Part shown: positions 39,014 to 50,545 of the stretch, piece by piece
How the letters are laid out: each line of letters opens with the position of its first letter
Numbering within the stretch: the first letter of the stretch is position 1
DNA from: Nematostella vectensis
Lineage: Eukaryota > Cnidaria > Anthozoa > Actiniaria > Edwardsiidae
DNA length: 64,000 bases
Assembly: GCF_932526225.1 (NCBI RefSeq)
Contig: NC_064036.1
Coordinates: 1,302,001 to 1,366,000, forward strand
Reading direction: 5' to 3'
Notes under the pieces: model-generated
What the model saw: the letters and a program-made list of their open reading frames with translations, nothing else
The model's database searches: none
Told to the model about the DNA's origin: nothing
Made by a program: the position numbers and the translations under genes

Positions 39014-39149
39014 CCAGGGGCGTAGCCACGGGGTGGCCAAGCCCTCCCTCTTCTAGCAGCCAAAAATACAGTGAATTTACGAGACATTATCTAAAATACA
39101 GGAGAAAATGCCTTGATTGTCCCTTTTGGGCCCCTGGCTACGCCGCTGG
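39014..39149. mobile_element. MITE-like element with GGCGTAGCCA-type termini
   Basis: The left end CCAGGGGCGTAGCCACGGGG is matched on the opposite strand by the right end (reverse complement CCAGCGGCGTAGCCAGGGG), 136 bp in all. ATC flanks both ends, but this is too short to call a target-site duplication with confidence. There is no coding capacity. Confidence 0.65.
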
Positions 39150-39364
39150 ATCTTTTTAAAATATCACTTCTCAGTTATACTTAAAATATATATGTATGTG
39201 TCAAACATACAGAAACGCTTATATATATATATATATATTCACAGTTGTGTTCTTAAATGGGCTGCAGAGTAAGATTTTCCATTTATAACCATTTAAGTAG
39301 TTCGAACCTGTAAACCAACTTATATAGCTTGGGTGTTAACATCAACACGCAGATAGACTACACA

Positions 39365-39498
39365 GGGGGGGGGGGGGGAGGTGCGCAGGGTGCGCGCACC
39401 CACCTTGGCGGCCAAGTCATTATTAAGGAATCTTCAAAGACTAGGCTTTTTCCATAAGATACGTATGACTGCGCACCCCCCCCCCCCCCCCCCCCCCC
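39365..39498. mobile_element. MITE-like inverted repeat with G-run and C-run ends
   Basis: A run of 14 G followed by AGGTGCGCAG is mirrored by CTGCGCAC and a run of 23 C. The interior has an AATCTTCAAAGA core. A distant relative may lie at 13195-13345. The homopolymer ends may be length-unstable or misassembled. Confidence 0.5.
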
Positions 39499-40226
39499 GT
39501 CAGCCAATCCTGGGTACTTGCCTGCTAAGTCAATACACAAATAAACAATAGCATTAACATTTAATGTTGTTATTTGTTATTTTGAAACCCAATGTGATTC
39601 TGCATTTTACAGTTTTAGAGAGCATCATTGTAGATTCCATTGTACAATGGAATGTCACAAATCAGCTGAAATGCGCCTTGCTTTGCGATGCGCTATCTGC
39701 AATCCTTGTAGCCTCGTCCCCAGGCTACTCCCTCGCTGTCAGCGCTATGATGCTTTGCGTGCAGACTTACACTTTTCCAATATGGCAGACGCTTTTCATG
39801 CTGACTTCGAGCCTGGCAGATCCTTCACCAATAGTATCTCCATTTTTTAAAAAAAAAACTGTTTATTTTACCAGCGATCAAAGAAAAATGTGCCTTGAAA
39901 AGTGTTCAGTAGGTTTTTTTCAGTAAGATTTCGCTGCTTGCATTAGAAAAAATTCGATGAGTCGTTAAATTTCACGCAGAAAAATATTTTTTTTCATTTT
40001 TTACGGTTTACATAAATAATATAAGGAGGGGATGGAGGAAGAGCAAGAACTACATCATGTGTTGAGCACTCTTTGGCGCGAAAGAATACACCTCCATTTA
40101 TCTTAGATAATAATAGATATCTCATTAAAATAAACGAACCTTTACAGCTTTGATAGAAAATAATGTCTTTAAAGGCTGCCGAAAATGGTGTTGCTTGCCT
40201 CAAAGGAAAGACGCCATTTGTGGCGC

Positions 40227-40334
40227 TTTCGGAAGAATCCGCCAGGCTTCTCGGGGGCGAGAGCAGAAAGGGCCAGTGACGTCATAGCCATGTAGAGCGT
40301 GACCGGCCCACCGAGAAGCCTAGGGACGGGGCTA
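40227..40334 (-). mobile_element. MITE-like dispersed element with CCGAGAAGCCT arms
   Basis: Arms CCAGGCTTCTCGGGGG (about 40235-40250) and CACCGAGAAGCCTAGGG (about 40308-40324) pair, with GC-rich sequence between. Read on the minus strand it begins TAGCCCCGTCCCTAGGCTTC, similar to the motif at about 39708 (TAGCCTCGTCCCCAGGCTAC). Two partial copies within 600 bp suggest a repeat family. Confidence 0.55.
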
Positions 40335-41245
40335 CTATCCGTGCATACACTCTTTTTTTCATATAAAAACCTTTTTTTATAAAAACGTCCGGCCTGAGAC
40401 TTCAACAAATTTTAAGAACATGCTAAAAACATGCCGAGGCTCAGATAGCAGAAAAATGTTTCTTTCTTTGTCCTGATGCGTTCTAAAATGCAGAATCAAA
40501 TTGTGCGCTTATTATTGCTTATTATTGCTATTGATCATTAGTGTAATTCTCTTCCTAATAATTTATATTGATAATTATATTCTTATATAAACTAAAATTT
40601 AAGAACATATTCAGCCTTAAAAAGTTCCCAAAAATAAGAACGGCCTAGCCTCAACTGAAAATTAGATGTTCTTATAAAAAAAGTACATACGTAATCTGAA
40701 ATAAAAAAAGTACATACGTAATCTGAACTACTACTCCGTGGCGACCGAATAGTCCCCGACGCGCTATCCGAAACCTACCCGACTATTAGTAAGGCGCATT
40801 TCAGCGAAATGGGAATTTCGTTGTTTAGAATACAGCCTTAAATACTTGTTCCACCTGTCCTTGCATAGGAAGATGCATTTTATGAAAGGTCACAGGTGTA
40901 TTCTCACAATCCCAGCCATACGTAAGAAAGCCCTAAGTAAATGTTAGCTCACATCACATGCGGCTTATCAGGTGAATAAGGCATCGGAAAAAGCTTATAA
41001 TGTTGGGAATTAACTTATCAGACAACTCGATTAGATTCTTTACCCCCTAGGCGGACATAAAGCTGTGTCTTTCTCGATTGATTCTTTAAAGTGTGTCGGG
41101 TTTTTTTGACAACTAGAAATCGCCTCATGAATTCTATCCAAAGACTACGGCTTGTAAAACCGTAGTCGTTTTCGCTCCTAGTCTTCACTGGACAACGCCC
41201 GTCACCAATTCATTTGTATATCATAAAGCACTAGGTATTGTGTGG

Positions 41246-41409
41246 CAGACTCGTACCCAGTCGCTAATTAAATATGACGGCGCGCAATGCGTTATGGGGA
41301 GAGATAAGGAGCCCTCAATTCCTTCCCGTACATCCTTGCGCGCCCTCTTTTTTCCTCTCAAGCCTTCTCTTTCTGTTCTTTTATTAATAAGCGACTGGGT
41401 ACGAGTCTG
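41246..41409. mobile_element. MITE, 164 bp, with 9-bp target-site duplication
   Basis: Terminal inverted repeats CAGACTCGTACCCAGTCGCT at both ends enclose a non-coding interior. The 9 bases ATTGTGTGG occur directly before (41237-41245) and directly after (41410-41418) the element. A 9-bp duplication fits Mutator-like elements; if one base is chance, the 8 bp would fit hAT. No transposase is present, so it was moved in trans. Confidence 0.9.
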
Positions 41410-41618
41410 ATTGTGTGGTAAGGTTTATGGCGTCCTAACATTTCCAAGGTGTGCTTCCAATGTGTGCTTCAATGTGTTGGATCACCAGGGCAGTCATAGC
41501 CTGCAATGCAAACGTTTAACCGGTGTTTTTATAGCCGCCTCCATCCATGATGGCCGCTACGAATCGCTCGAGGCTTGTTTTTCGCTATCAAAACACAGGG
41601 AAAAAGGCATGTATTGCC

Positions 41619-41691
41619 AGCCTGCTAGCCGGCTCTGGATTCCTGTGGAATCCACAGGAATACCTAAACTCCGAGAGCCGGCTAGCAGGCT
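41619..41691. mobile_element. Short palindromic element with AGCCTGC...GCAGGCT ends
   Basis: Perfect 18-bp arms AGCCTGCTAGCCGGCTCT / AGAGCCGGCTAGCAGGCT surround a second small palindrome (TTCCTGTGGA-ATCCACAGGAA). The terminal motif is shared with 54977-55158 and 58027-58062. Confidence 0.75.
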
Positions 41692-42764
41692 ACTGTGCAA
41701 CATGGCGCATGGCATGCCTGTACATTTACAATAACTAATTCCCTTGTGTTTTTATGTCAATATTGGTATATATCATAACATTAACTTTATTTGAATTTTG
41801 TACTGTTATATATTTTTCTTACGAAAATGTAGATACCTTATGAAAGTAAACGCACAAACTCATTTTACACCATGGGGTGAAACAAAACAGGAAAGAGAAC
41901 GTTTTTATCACTCAACAATTATTAAACCTGAGTGTCATGGATTAGAGGGTGCATGGATCCATTCGCAAGAAGGTCCATGGAGCACTGGGGCTGAGCTTTG
42001 TACCAGCCATCTGATCAGAAAGAGCCGCTTAAAATATTCCTTTGTTCTGTCTCTAAGAATGAATTTTTTTTATTAGTTTTTATTATTTTTGAAACGTTCT
42101 TTAGAATAAAACTCGATCATTGCATTTACCACAGGGGCGGTCGAGCTTTTCGCTAAAGCGGAGGTTTGGCTCAGTAACAAAGGGAAAGGGGTGATTTTTA
42201 TTTGTCACATATGACAGCCCAAAGGGGGGCCTAAACCCTCCCCTAGATCCGCTCTACAGCACCACAATTTTTTCTCTGTTTAGTCTCTTCCAGAGGTCTC
42301 TCCCCCACTCTTTGTGGGACACCATAAATAATCCCATGAATTGACTTGACACCTTTGTGTTTGTCTAATCACTCTGAAGACGCAGCGAAGCGTGTAGCGT
42401 CTATCAGCAAGTAATTAAGTTCGAGCTAAAACTTCATCAAATCGTGGTTGACAGTCGTATAAGCCTTTAATCACTTGGCCCTCTCTTACTAATGCAGTGC
42501 CACAGTGCCAGGCTACAAGCCTTTGATCATTTTATTGTTTAGTATTCATTTTAGAAGCTGTACACGTACATGCCGACTTAACGTATTTAAACAAACTGTA
42601 CAAAAACACTGTGGCCGAAAATCACAATCTATCACAGCACAGTACAGGGAATGTCTTGAGTAAACATGCAGATATTGCAATGCAGTGTTAGCAAAGTATT
42701 GTTTGTTTGGCTCAAGAGGGCCTTATAAACACAGTCTCTGAAGTAAATACTGCTTTGTTCGGAC

Positions 42765-42773
42765 CGTGGGAAA
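42765..42773 (+). promoter_or_regulatory. CSL/Su(H)-type site upstream of HES (1)
   Basis: CGTGGGAAA matches the CSL (RBPJ, Su(H)) consensus YGTGGGAAM. It lies about 580 bp before the HES start codon and is one of three such sites upstream. HES genes are classic direct Notch targets through CSL. Use in this organism is inference. Confidence 0.6.
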
Positions 42774-42953
42774 TTTCAGGACCCTATTGTGTTCACGCTA
42801 AGTGGCAATCGCGCAGCCCGCGGAACAGCAAGCCAGAGGCACGTCACACAAAAGCCTGTCGCGTGCTGTAATACGCACCAATTGTGCCGATTCAATTGCT
42901 GTGTTTTAACGTCACAGAGTTTATTGTCCTTCTCAGTTTGTGCTGGCTTGTTA

Positions 42954-43005
42954 ACCAATCACGCGCGGCCGTTCCCACGGTGCGGATTTATCGATCATAA
43001 AAGGG
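42954..43005 (+). promoter_or_regulatory. Probable HES core promoter: CCAAT, hairy-type CACGCG, CSL site and TATA-like box
   Basis: Within about 50 bases lie CCAAT (ACCAATCACGCG), a hairy-type CACGCG motif, a CSL site on the minus strand (TTCCCACG, 42972-42979) and a TATA-like CATAAAAGG (about 42996-43004). A CSL site near a TATA box, with a site that HES proteins themselves bind, is the arrangement known from Notch-responsive, self-repressing HES promoters. The start site would be near 43030, some 320 bases before the ATG. Confidence 0.55.
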
Positions 43006-43248
43006 CAGTCTGATGAGGCATAGTGCGCGAGCCTCTCTTATGCCTACTCAGTAACAAAAGCAGTCAGCTCAAATTAGACCGAGACGGGGGCAATAATTCA
43101 TTGCGATATTAGGTCCGTGTTGAAGCGCGTGCGTTAGCCAATCATACGCATTCGTTCTCACGCCCTGGTTTGAGCCGCATTTGTTTAGATGTTAGTCTGC
43201 AGTGCTGTGATTGGCAGAAACCGCGCTTCCGTTTGACTTCCCCAAATA

Positions 43249-43256
43249 TTCCCACG
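43249..43256 (-). promoter_or_regulatory. CSL/Su(H)-like site upstream of HES (3)
   Basis: TTCCCACG on the plus strand reads CGTGGGAAT on the minus strand, one base off the full consensus. It lies about 90 bp before the start codon, so it would fall in the 5' UTR if transcription starts near 43030. Confidence 0.4.
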
Positions 43257-43345
43257 CTCGTTTGTCATTTGGCTAAATTTATCCAAAGCAGTGTGAGGAG
43301 TGTAAAGGTATTTTGCTTTCTTGTGTGCAAGACGTGGAGAAAGGC

Positions 43346-45360
43346 ATGGGGATGGAAAACTCAAACGAAATCCCGCAGCTCGAAGAATCTGTCGGACGAA
43401 AGGTTGATATATATTCTGCTAAGGAAATCAATCATTACTTTTGAAATCACACTTATCATTTTTTGCGGTTACGTAAAATTATATCAAATTATTCCTCTTC
43501 CTATTTTCAGTCCTCTAAACCAATGATGGAAAAAAGACGAAGGGCTCGTATCAATCAGAGCCTTAACGAGCTGAAAATCCTTATTCTTGAAGCAATGAAA
43601 AAAGACGTAAGTGAAGTAGTAAGATTTCAAAAACAGTTATTGTTAAACGTAGTAGCGAATATTCATCTATTTTGACTTATTAGAAATTAAGTAAAAATCA
43701 ATTAGTTGTTAATGATTGCTCATTAACTATTTCAATCTTCTTTTCAGACCTCATGCTATTCTAAGCTGGAAAAAGCAGATATCCTTGAAATGACAGTGAA
43801 ATACTTAAGAGCTATGAAAACCACGCAACAGCTAACAGGTAAAAACGTATTCTTATGGGTCTTTCCTTTTTTGTTTTTGGTTAAAGCTTTATTTCAATGC
43901 AATATTTAAATTATTTATCCTTCACGTATTTTAACATCAATCAAATTAACCAACCTCCTTTTTTGAAAATATTCTATTAATTGATGAATTAAAATTATCT
44001 TGAATATACTGAAGGAGTTTTATTTGGTTTCCTACATTAAGGTGTCCGAGTGCCCGCATTTTGGGTGTGCTCGCTGTATTCAGGCATTGCTCGCGAAGTA
44101 GTTTTTAAAGTCCTTAAACTGCTAGAATTCTCGTGTACGACAAAAACCCTAAAACTCGTTGTCAGTAAAGAAACAATTTCGCAGCTCGTACGCTCTTCAA
44201 GACAACTTGGATGCCCTACGTTGAAAAGACTCGTCCAAGCATATACCAGTAACCATAACTACCTTCTTGAACATCAAGTGACCTTAGCAGCCTTCTCGTA
44301 GACCAGTCACATCGACGCCCGCAATTACAAGAAACACGATTAGAATGCGACAGTTTGACTATAAGCGTAAGTGGTAGAACATCGCCAAAGGCTTCCATCT
44401 TTGTTCTACATTGCCAAAACCTCCAGCTGTAACGAGCTCTCATACTAAGATTAAACAACTGGAACACTCAAATATATTTTTTTTTGGTTCCCTAGAATAT
44501 GTCTAATGTAATTGAACGTTTATGGATCAATTGATCACTGCTAGCATTGATCACTGCTAGTCTCAACAACATTCAAAACAGGGTTCGCGTACGTGAGCCA
44601 CGCGCAGTGAATTTATGAGGACCACAAATGGTACTTAGCAAGCATTAGGCGCTAAGATTATTTCATTAAAGCAAGATACGGTTCTAGTCACACCCGAATA
44701 AGAACTCGTGACTTAGCGAAATTGTACAAACTTCGAAAACAATTTAAGGACTGTTGGCATTGCACAGATTTTTAAATAGAAAGATAGACTAGCATTTCGC
44801 AACACTCTGATATGAGAACAGTTGTACTTTTCTTTTCAGGTATCGTCCCATCAGATCCATCTTCAGTTGCTCAGTATAGGGCAGGCTTCAACGAGTGTGC
44901 GCTAGAAGTTACACGATACTTCATGGCCAATGATAATGTAGACCTTCAGATGAAAACGCGCATTCTCTCGCATCTCGCAAGTGTTTGCCGGCCCTATGAA
45001 CAGCAACAAGTTCCGCACAATCCGAGGGTCCCAGTCCAGCATCCAATATTTCCACCAGCTGTCAGTCACTCTGGGTCTGCTCATCAAACGAGTTTAACGG
45101 TCTCCAAGGCAACAGAACTTCAAAACGTGTTCGTTGGTCCCACACAGTTTCAAATAGTGCCAGGCCAATTAGCCAATGGTAGACTAGCTGCTGTACTAGT
45201 TCCCAGTCCAGCGAGTGGACCAGGCGTCTCATCTATGCCACAGCTTCTTCCAATGTTTAGCAAACCACCCACAGACTTTCAATCCCTCCCAGGGTACCAT
45301 TTAACCACTTCCCATGGGGGGAGGGGTCAGGGGGCCGACAATGTGTGGAGACCCTGGTGA
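43346..45360 (+). CDS. HES: Hairy/E(spl)-related bHLH-Orange transcriptional repressor, four exons
   Basis: This encodes a nuclear DNA-binding repressor of 254 residues. Exons are 43346-43402, 43511-43606, 43748-43838 and 44840-45360; all introns are GT-AG and phases agree (0, 0, 1). Residues about 20-78 form the bHLH: KPMMEKRRRARIN carries the proline in the basic region that defines the HES family, with the second helix KLEKADILEMTVKYLR. An Orange domain follows at about residues 92-128 (YRAGFNECALEVTRYF). The protein ends exactly in WRPW, the motif that recruits Groucho/TLE corepressors. An intron falls in the bHLH loop. The start ATGGGGATGG is the first in frame with exon 2; the second ATG two codons later is an alternative. 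Upstream CSL sites suggest Notch control. Which HES paralogue it is cannot be told from this window. Confidence 0.97.
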
Positions 45361-46060
45361 CATGGGTCTGTCGAAGACTTGTAAATTTTATTCCTAATTA
45401 GCTCAGCTATTAACATTTTTTTATTATTTACTCAGACTGAAAGAGATATGCTTTCTTACATATGCTTTCGTACATGAGCCTTAATCAATGCTTGTTGCTG
45501 ATTAGTACGGTAGCAATGTTACAGATATTTCATCAGGTTTCCACCACACTAACAGACAAATACAGAACACATTTCTTAGTAGGCAGCACTAAGGTTTAGA
45601 TGAGACAGGTATTAACTTTCAGGTGCAGTATTTGTTAGCTTTGAAGGCCTTATGTGCAATGGAGAGACTAGAAGTGACTTAGTTTGTTAGGGTACGGCCA
45701 CTTAGATGAGTAGAGTTTTCTACTTTCATATTCATATACATAGGGTTTTCGTTTATGATCAGAAAGCCTTTAATCCCATAACACTAATAAAGTAGTCTTA
45801 CTATTCCCCTGTCTATCGTCTTCCGTAAACATACTGTGGAAATCAATGTCTGAGATCATTGTTTCGGTAAAACCGTGTCATTTAGGTAAGTTTGGCAACA
45901 CCTTGCAGCAAAAAAAAAAAAAGCGAAATTTTTACCTAAATTACAGATCGATGAAAAAAATATTAAACTACACAGTGTAACAACCTGCGTTTCTGCTATG
46001 GGTAAAGTGAAATTGTAAGGAAGACGATTATTAAGGGGCTCGAAGTGTTTTGTTTGGAAG
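45361..46060 (+). other. HES 3' UTR and spacer
   Basis: AT-rich sequence without an open frame. AATAAA at 45786-45791, about 430 bases after the HES stop, is the best candidate polyadenylation signal. The following spacer runs up to the minisatellite that starts near 46060. Confidence 0.5.
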
Positions 46061-49000
46061 AATATTGGCGTATGGTTCACGGGACGGAAATATCGGGATA
46101 AGTATCAAGGGTGTGCGGTGGTTCATGGGACGAAATGAATGGGCGTGCGTTTGTTCACGGGAAAATATAAACGACGACCGTTGTTTACTATGGGACACTA
46201 AAGAGTGCGGGTGTTCATAGGAGATGATTAGGGGCGTGTGGTGGTTCATAAGAGGAATGAACAGAGAGTGTGGGTGTTCATGGGAGATGACTGAGGGCGT
46301 GTGGTGGTTCATGGGAGGAATGTACAGAGTGCGGGTGTTCATGGGAGATGATTAGGGGCGTGTGATTGTTCATGGGAGGAATGTACAGAGAGTGCGGGTG
46401 TTCATGGGAGATGACTGAGGGCGTGTTGTGGTTCATGGGAGGAATGTACAGAGAGGGCGTGTGATGGTTCATGGGAGATGACTATGGGCGTGTGCTGGTT
46501 CATGGGAGGAATGTACAGAAAGTGCGGGTGTTCATGGGTGAAGATTAGGGGCGTGTGGTGGTTTATGGGAGGAATGAACAGAGAGTGCAGGTGTTCATGG
46601 GAGATGACTGAGGGCGTGTGGTGGTTCATGGGAGGAATGTACGCAGAGTGCTGGTGTTCATGGGAGATGATTAGGGGCGTGTGGTGGTTGATGGGAGATG
46701 ATTAGGGGCGTGTGGTGGTTCATGGGAGGAATGTACAGAGAGTGCGGGTGTTCATGGGAGATGACTTAGGGCGTGTGGTGGTTCATGGGAGGAATGTACG
46801 CAAAGTGCGGGTGTTCATGGGAGATGATTAGAGGCGTGTGGTGGTTCATAAGAGGAATGAACAGAGAGTGCGGGTGTTCATGGGAGATGATTAGGGGCGT
46901 GTGGTGGTTCATGGGAGGAATGTACAGAGAGTGCGGGTGTTCATAGGAGATGACTATGGGCATGTGGTGGTTCATGGGGGATGATTAGGGGCGTGTGGTG
47001 GTTTATGGGAGATGACTGAGAGCGTGTGGTGGTTCATGGGAGGAATGTACCGAGAGTGCGGGTGTTCCTGGGAGATGATTAGGGGCGTGTGGTGGTTCAT
47101 GGGGGATGATTAGGGGCGTGTGTTGGTTCATGGGAGGAATGTACAGAGAGTGCGTGTGTTCATGGGAGATGATTAGGGGCGTGTGGTGGTTCATGGAAGA
47201 TGATTAGGGGCGTGTGGTGGTTCATGGGAGATGATTAGGGGCGTGTGTTGGTTCATGGGAGGAATGTACGCAGAATGCGGGTGTTCATGGGAGATGATTA
47301 GGGGCGTGTGGTGGTTCATGGAAGATGATTAGGGGCGTGTGGTGGTTCATGGGAGATGATTAGTGGCGTGTGGTTGTTCATGGGAGGAATGTACAGAGAG
47401 TGCGGGTGTTCATGGGAGATGACGGAGGGCGTGTGGTGGATCATGGAAGATGATTAGGGGCGTGTGGGGTGGTTCATGGGAGATGATTAGGGGCGTGTGG
47501 TGGTTCATGGGAGGAATGTACAGAGAGTGCGGGTGTTCATGGGAGATGATTAGGGGCGTGTGGTGGTTCATGGGAGGAATGTACAGAGAGTGCGGGTGTT
47601 CATGGGAGATGACTGAGGGCGTGTGGTGGTTCATGGGAGGAATGTACAGAGTGCGGGTGTTCATGGGAGATGATTAGGGGCGTGTGATTGTTCATGAGAG
47701 ATGACTATGGGCGTGTGCTGGTTCATGGGAGGAATGTACAGAGAGTGCGGGTGTTCATGGGTGAAGATTAGGGGCGTGTGGTGGTTTATGGAAGGAATGA
47801 ACAGAGAGTGCAGGTGTTCATGGGAGAAGACTGAGGGCGTGTGGTGGTTCATGGGAGGAATGTACGCAGAGTGCTGGTGTTCATGGGAGATGATTAGGGG
47901 CGTGTGGTGGTTGATGGGAGATGATTAGGGGCGTGTGGTGGTTCATGGGAGGAATGTACAGAGAGTGCGGGTGTTCATGGGAGATGACTTAGGGCGTGTG
48001 GTGGTTCATGGGAGGAATGTACGCAGAGTGCGGGTGTTCATGGGAGATGATTAGGGGCGTGTGGTGGTTGATGGGAGATGATTAGGGGCGTGTGGTGGTT
48101 CATGGGAGGAATGTACAGAGAGTGCGGGTGTTCATGGGAGATGACTTAGGGCGTGTGGTGGTTCATGGGAGGAATGTACGCAGAGTGCTGGTGTTCATGG
48201 GAGATGATTAGGGGCGTGTGGTGGTTGATGGGAGATGATTAGGGGCGTGTGGTGGTTCATGGGAGGAATGTACAGAGAGTGCGGGTGTTCATGGGAGATG
48301 ACTTAGGGCGTGTGGTGGTTCATGGGAGGAATGTACGCAAAGTGCGGGTGTTCATGGGAGATGATTAGAGGCGTGTGGTGGTTCATAAGAGGAATGAACA
48401 GAGAGTGCGGGTGTTCATGGGAGATGATTAGGGGCGTGTGGTGGTTCATGGGAGGAATGTACAGAGAGTGCGGGTGTTCATAGGAGATGACTATGGGCAT
48501 GTGGTGGTTCATGGGGGATGATTAGGGGCGTGTGGTGGTTTATGGGAGATGACTGAGAGCGTGTGGTGGTTCATGGGAGGAATGTACCGAGAGTGCGGGT
48601 GTTCCTGGGAGATGATTAGGGGCGTGTGGTGGTTCATGGGGGATGATTAGGGGCGTGTGTTGGTTCATGGGAGGAATGTACAGAGAGTGCGTGTGTTCAT
48701 GGGAGATGATTAGGGGCGTGTGGTGGTTCATGGAAGATGATTAGGGGCGTGTGGTGGTTCATGGGAGATGATTAGGGGCGTGTGTTGGTTCATGGGAGGA
48801 ATGTACGCAGAATGCGGGTGTTCATGGGAGATGATTAGGGGCGTGTGGTGGTTCATGGAAGATGATTAGGGGCGTGTGGTGGTTCATGGGAGATGATTAG
48901 TGGCGTGTGGTTGTTCATGGGAGGAATGTACAGAGAGTGCGGGTGTTCATGGGAGATGACGGAGGGCGTGTGGTGGATCATGGAAGATGATTAGGGGCGT

Positions 49001-50080
49001 GTGGGGTGGTTCATGGGAGATGATTAGGGGCGTGTGGTGGTTCATGGGAGGAATGTACAGAGAGTGCGGGTGTTCATGGGAGATGATTAGGGGCGTGTGG
49101 TGGTTCATGGGAGGAATGTACAGAGAGTGCGGGTGTTCATGGGAGATGACTGAGGGCGTGTGGTGGTTCATGGGAGGAATGTACAGAGTGCGGGTGTTCA
49201 TGGGAGATGATTAGGGGCGTGTGATTGTTCATGAGAGATGACTATGGGCGTGTGCTGGTTCATGGGAGGAATGTACAGAGAGTGCGGGTGTTCATGGGTG
49301 AAGATTAGGGGCGTGTGGTGGTTTATGGAAGGAATGAACAGAGAGTGCAGGTGTTCATGGGAGAAGACTGAGGGCGTGTGGTGGTTCATGGGAGGAATGT
49401 ACGCAGAGTGCTGGTGTTCATGGGAGATGATTAGGGGCGTGTGGTGGTTGATGGGAGATGATTAGGGGCGTGTGGTGGTTCATGGGAGGAATGTACAGAG
49501 AGTGCGGGTGTTCATGGGAGATGACTTAGGGCGTGTGGTGGTTCATGGGAGGAATGTACGCAGAGTGCGGGTGTTCATGGGAGATGACTAGGGGCGTGTG
49601 GTGGTTCATAAGAGGAATGAACAGAGAGTGCGGGTGTTCATGGGAGATGATTAGGGGCGTGTGGTGGTTCATGGGAGGAATGTACAGAGAGTGCGGGTGT
49701 TCATAGGAGATGACTATGGGCATGCGGTGGTTCATGGGGGATGATTAGGGGCGTGTGGTGGTTTATGGGAGATGACTGAGGGCGTGTGGTGGTTCATTGG
49801 AGGAATGTACGCAGAGTGCGGGTGTTCATGGGAGATGATTAGGGGCGTGTGGTGGTTCATGGGAGGAATGTACAGAGAGTGCGGGTGTTCATGGGAGATG
49901 ATTAGGGGCGTGTGGTGGTTCATAAAAGATGATTAGGGGCGTGTGGTGGTTCATGGGAGATGATTAGGGGCGTGTGTTGGTTCATGGGAGGAATGTACGC
50001 AGAATGCCGTTGTTCATGGGAGATGATTGAGGGCGTGTGGTGGTTCGTTGGACAAATATTAGGGGCGGGTGATGGCTACT
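46060..50080. repeat. 4-kb minisatellite of 31-63-bp units with higher-order blocks
   Basis: Two alternating modules make up the array: GGTTCATGGGAGGAATGTAC plus AGAGAGTGCGGGTG, and TTCATGGGAGATGATTAGGG plus GCGTGTGGTG. They combine into 31- and 63-bp units. Larger blocks recur in the same order: 46478, 47701 and 49238 start one block; 46766, 48303 and 49526 the next; 47003/48540 and 47410/48947 follow. Offsets are 1,223 and 1,537 bp; the 314-bp difference is an extra local duplication near 47990-48300. Short minus-strand frames (MNHHTPLIISHEHPHSLYIP type) are open only through unit composition. Confidence 0.93.
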
Positions 50081-50270
50081 GGGAGATAATTATATCAATA
50101 TTAATAGTATACAGTACTTAGTCTAGTATAAAAGCCTCTTTTTCTTGGAATTCTAATAAACCCTTAGGATTATTACCACTACTATTAATGTATATTAAAT
50201 CGAGTCAAGATTTTCGCGCACACATTTTTATTAATAGAAATATTCAGCTTCAATAATAATTCCCACTGCT

Positions 50271-50450
50271 GTCAACACTCGCCTTACTGATACGCCTCTT
50301 ACAGACAGCCCGCTATTACGTATCACTGTAGTCAACACTCGCCTTACTGATACCCCTCTAACAGACAGCCCGCTATTACGTATCACTGTAGTCAACACTC
50401 GCCTTGCTGATACCCCTCTAACAGACAGCCCGCTATTACGTACCACTTTC
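50271..50450. repeat. 60-bp tandem repeat, three copies
   Basis: Units start exactly at 50271, 50331 and 50391, each beginning GTCAACACTCGCCTT and containing ACAGACAGCCCGCTATTACG. The flank just after it (about 50475-50545) resembles the flank after the 24-bp array at 55874-56401. Confidence 0.95.
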
Positions 50451-50474
50451 ATGACAGAAAGTGGACTTTCACGA

Positions 50475-50545
50475 TACCGGACAGAGTTGACTGTTTATCG
50501 GACAATAAATCACAGTCCAATGGTATCCGTAATAGAGAGATATGA
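50475..50545 (+). repeat. Dispersed segment next to a tandem array (copy 1)
   Basis: The segment ACCGGACAGAG...AATCACAGTCCAATGGTATCCG matches 56425-56495 (ACCAGACAGAG...AATCACAGTCCAAGGGTACAGTATCCG) with small indels. Both copies directly follow a minisatellite in the same orientation, suggesting they are parts of one repeat-bearing element type. Confidence 0.6.

Larger units (their letters stand above)
38867..42763. other. Intergenic stretch rich in small inverted-repeat elements
   Basis: No protein-coding gene was recognised. The stretch is a cluster of MITE-like elements (39014-39149, 39365-39498, 40227-40334, 41246-41409, 41619-41691), an AT microsatellite near 39220-39237 and other low-complexity sequence. 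The GTAGCCTCGTCCCCAGGCTA motif near 39708 resembles, in part, the end of the element at 40227-40334. Confidence 0.5.

Noticed and set aside
39564-39926. 120-codon frame
   Set aside because: Overlaps a dispersed repeat motif (GTAGCCTCGTCCCCAGGC); no recognisable protein.
46031-50040. Many 60-85-codon frames on both strands
   Set aside because: Repetitive translations of the minisatellite, broken at each irregular unit.
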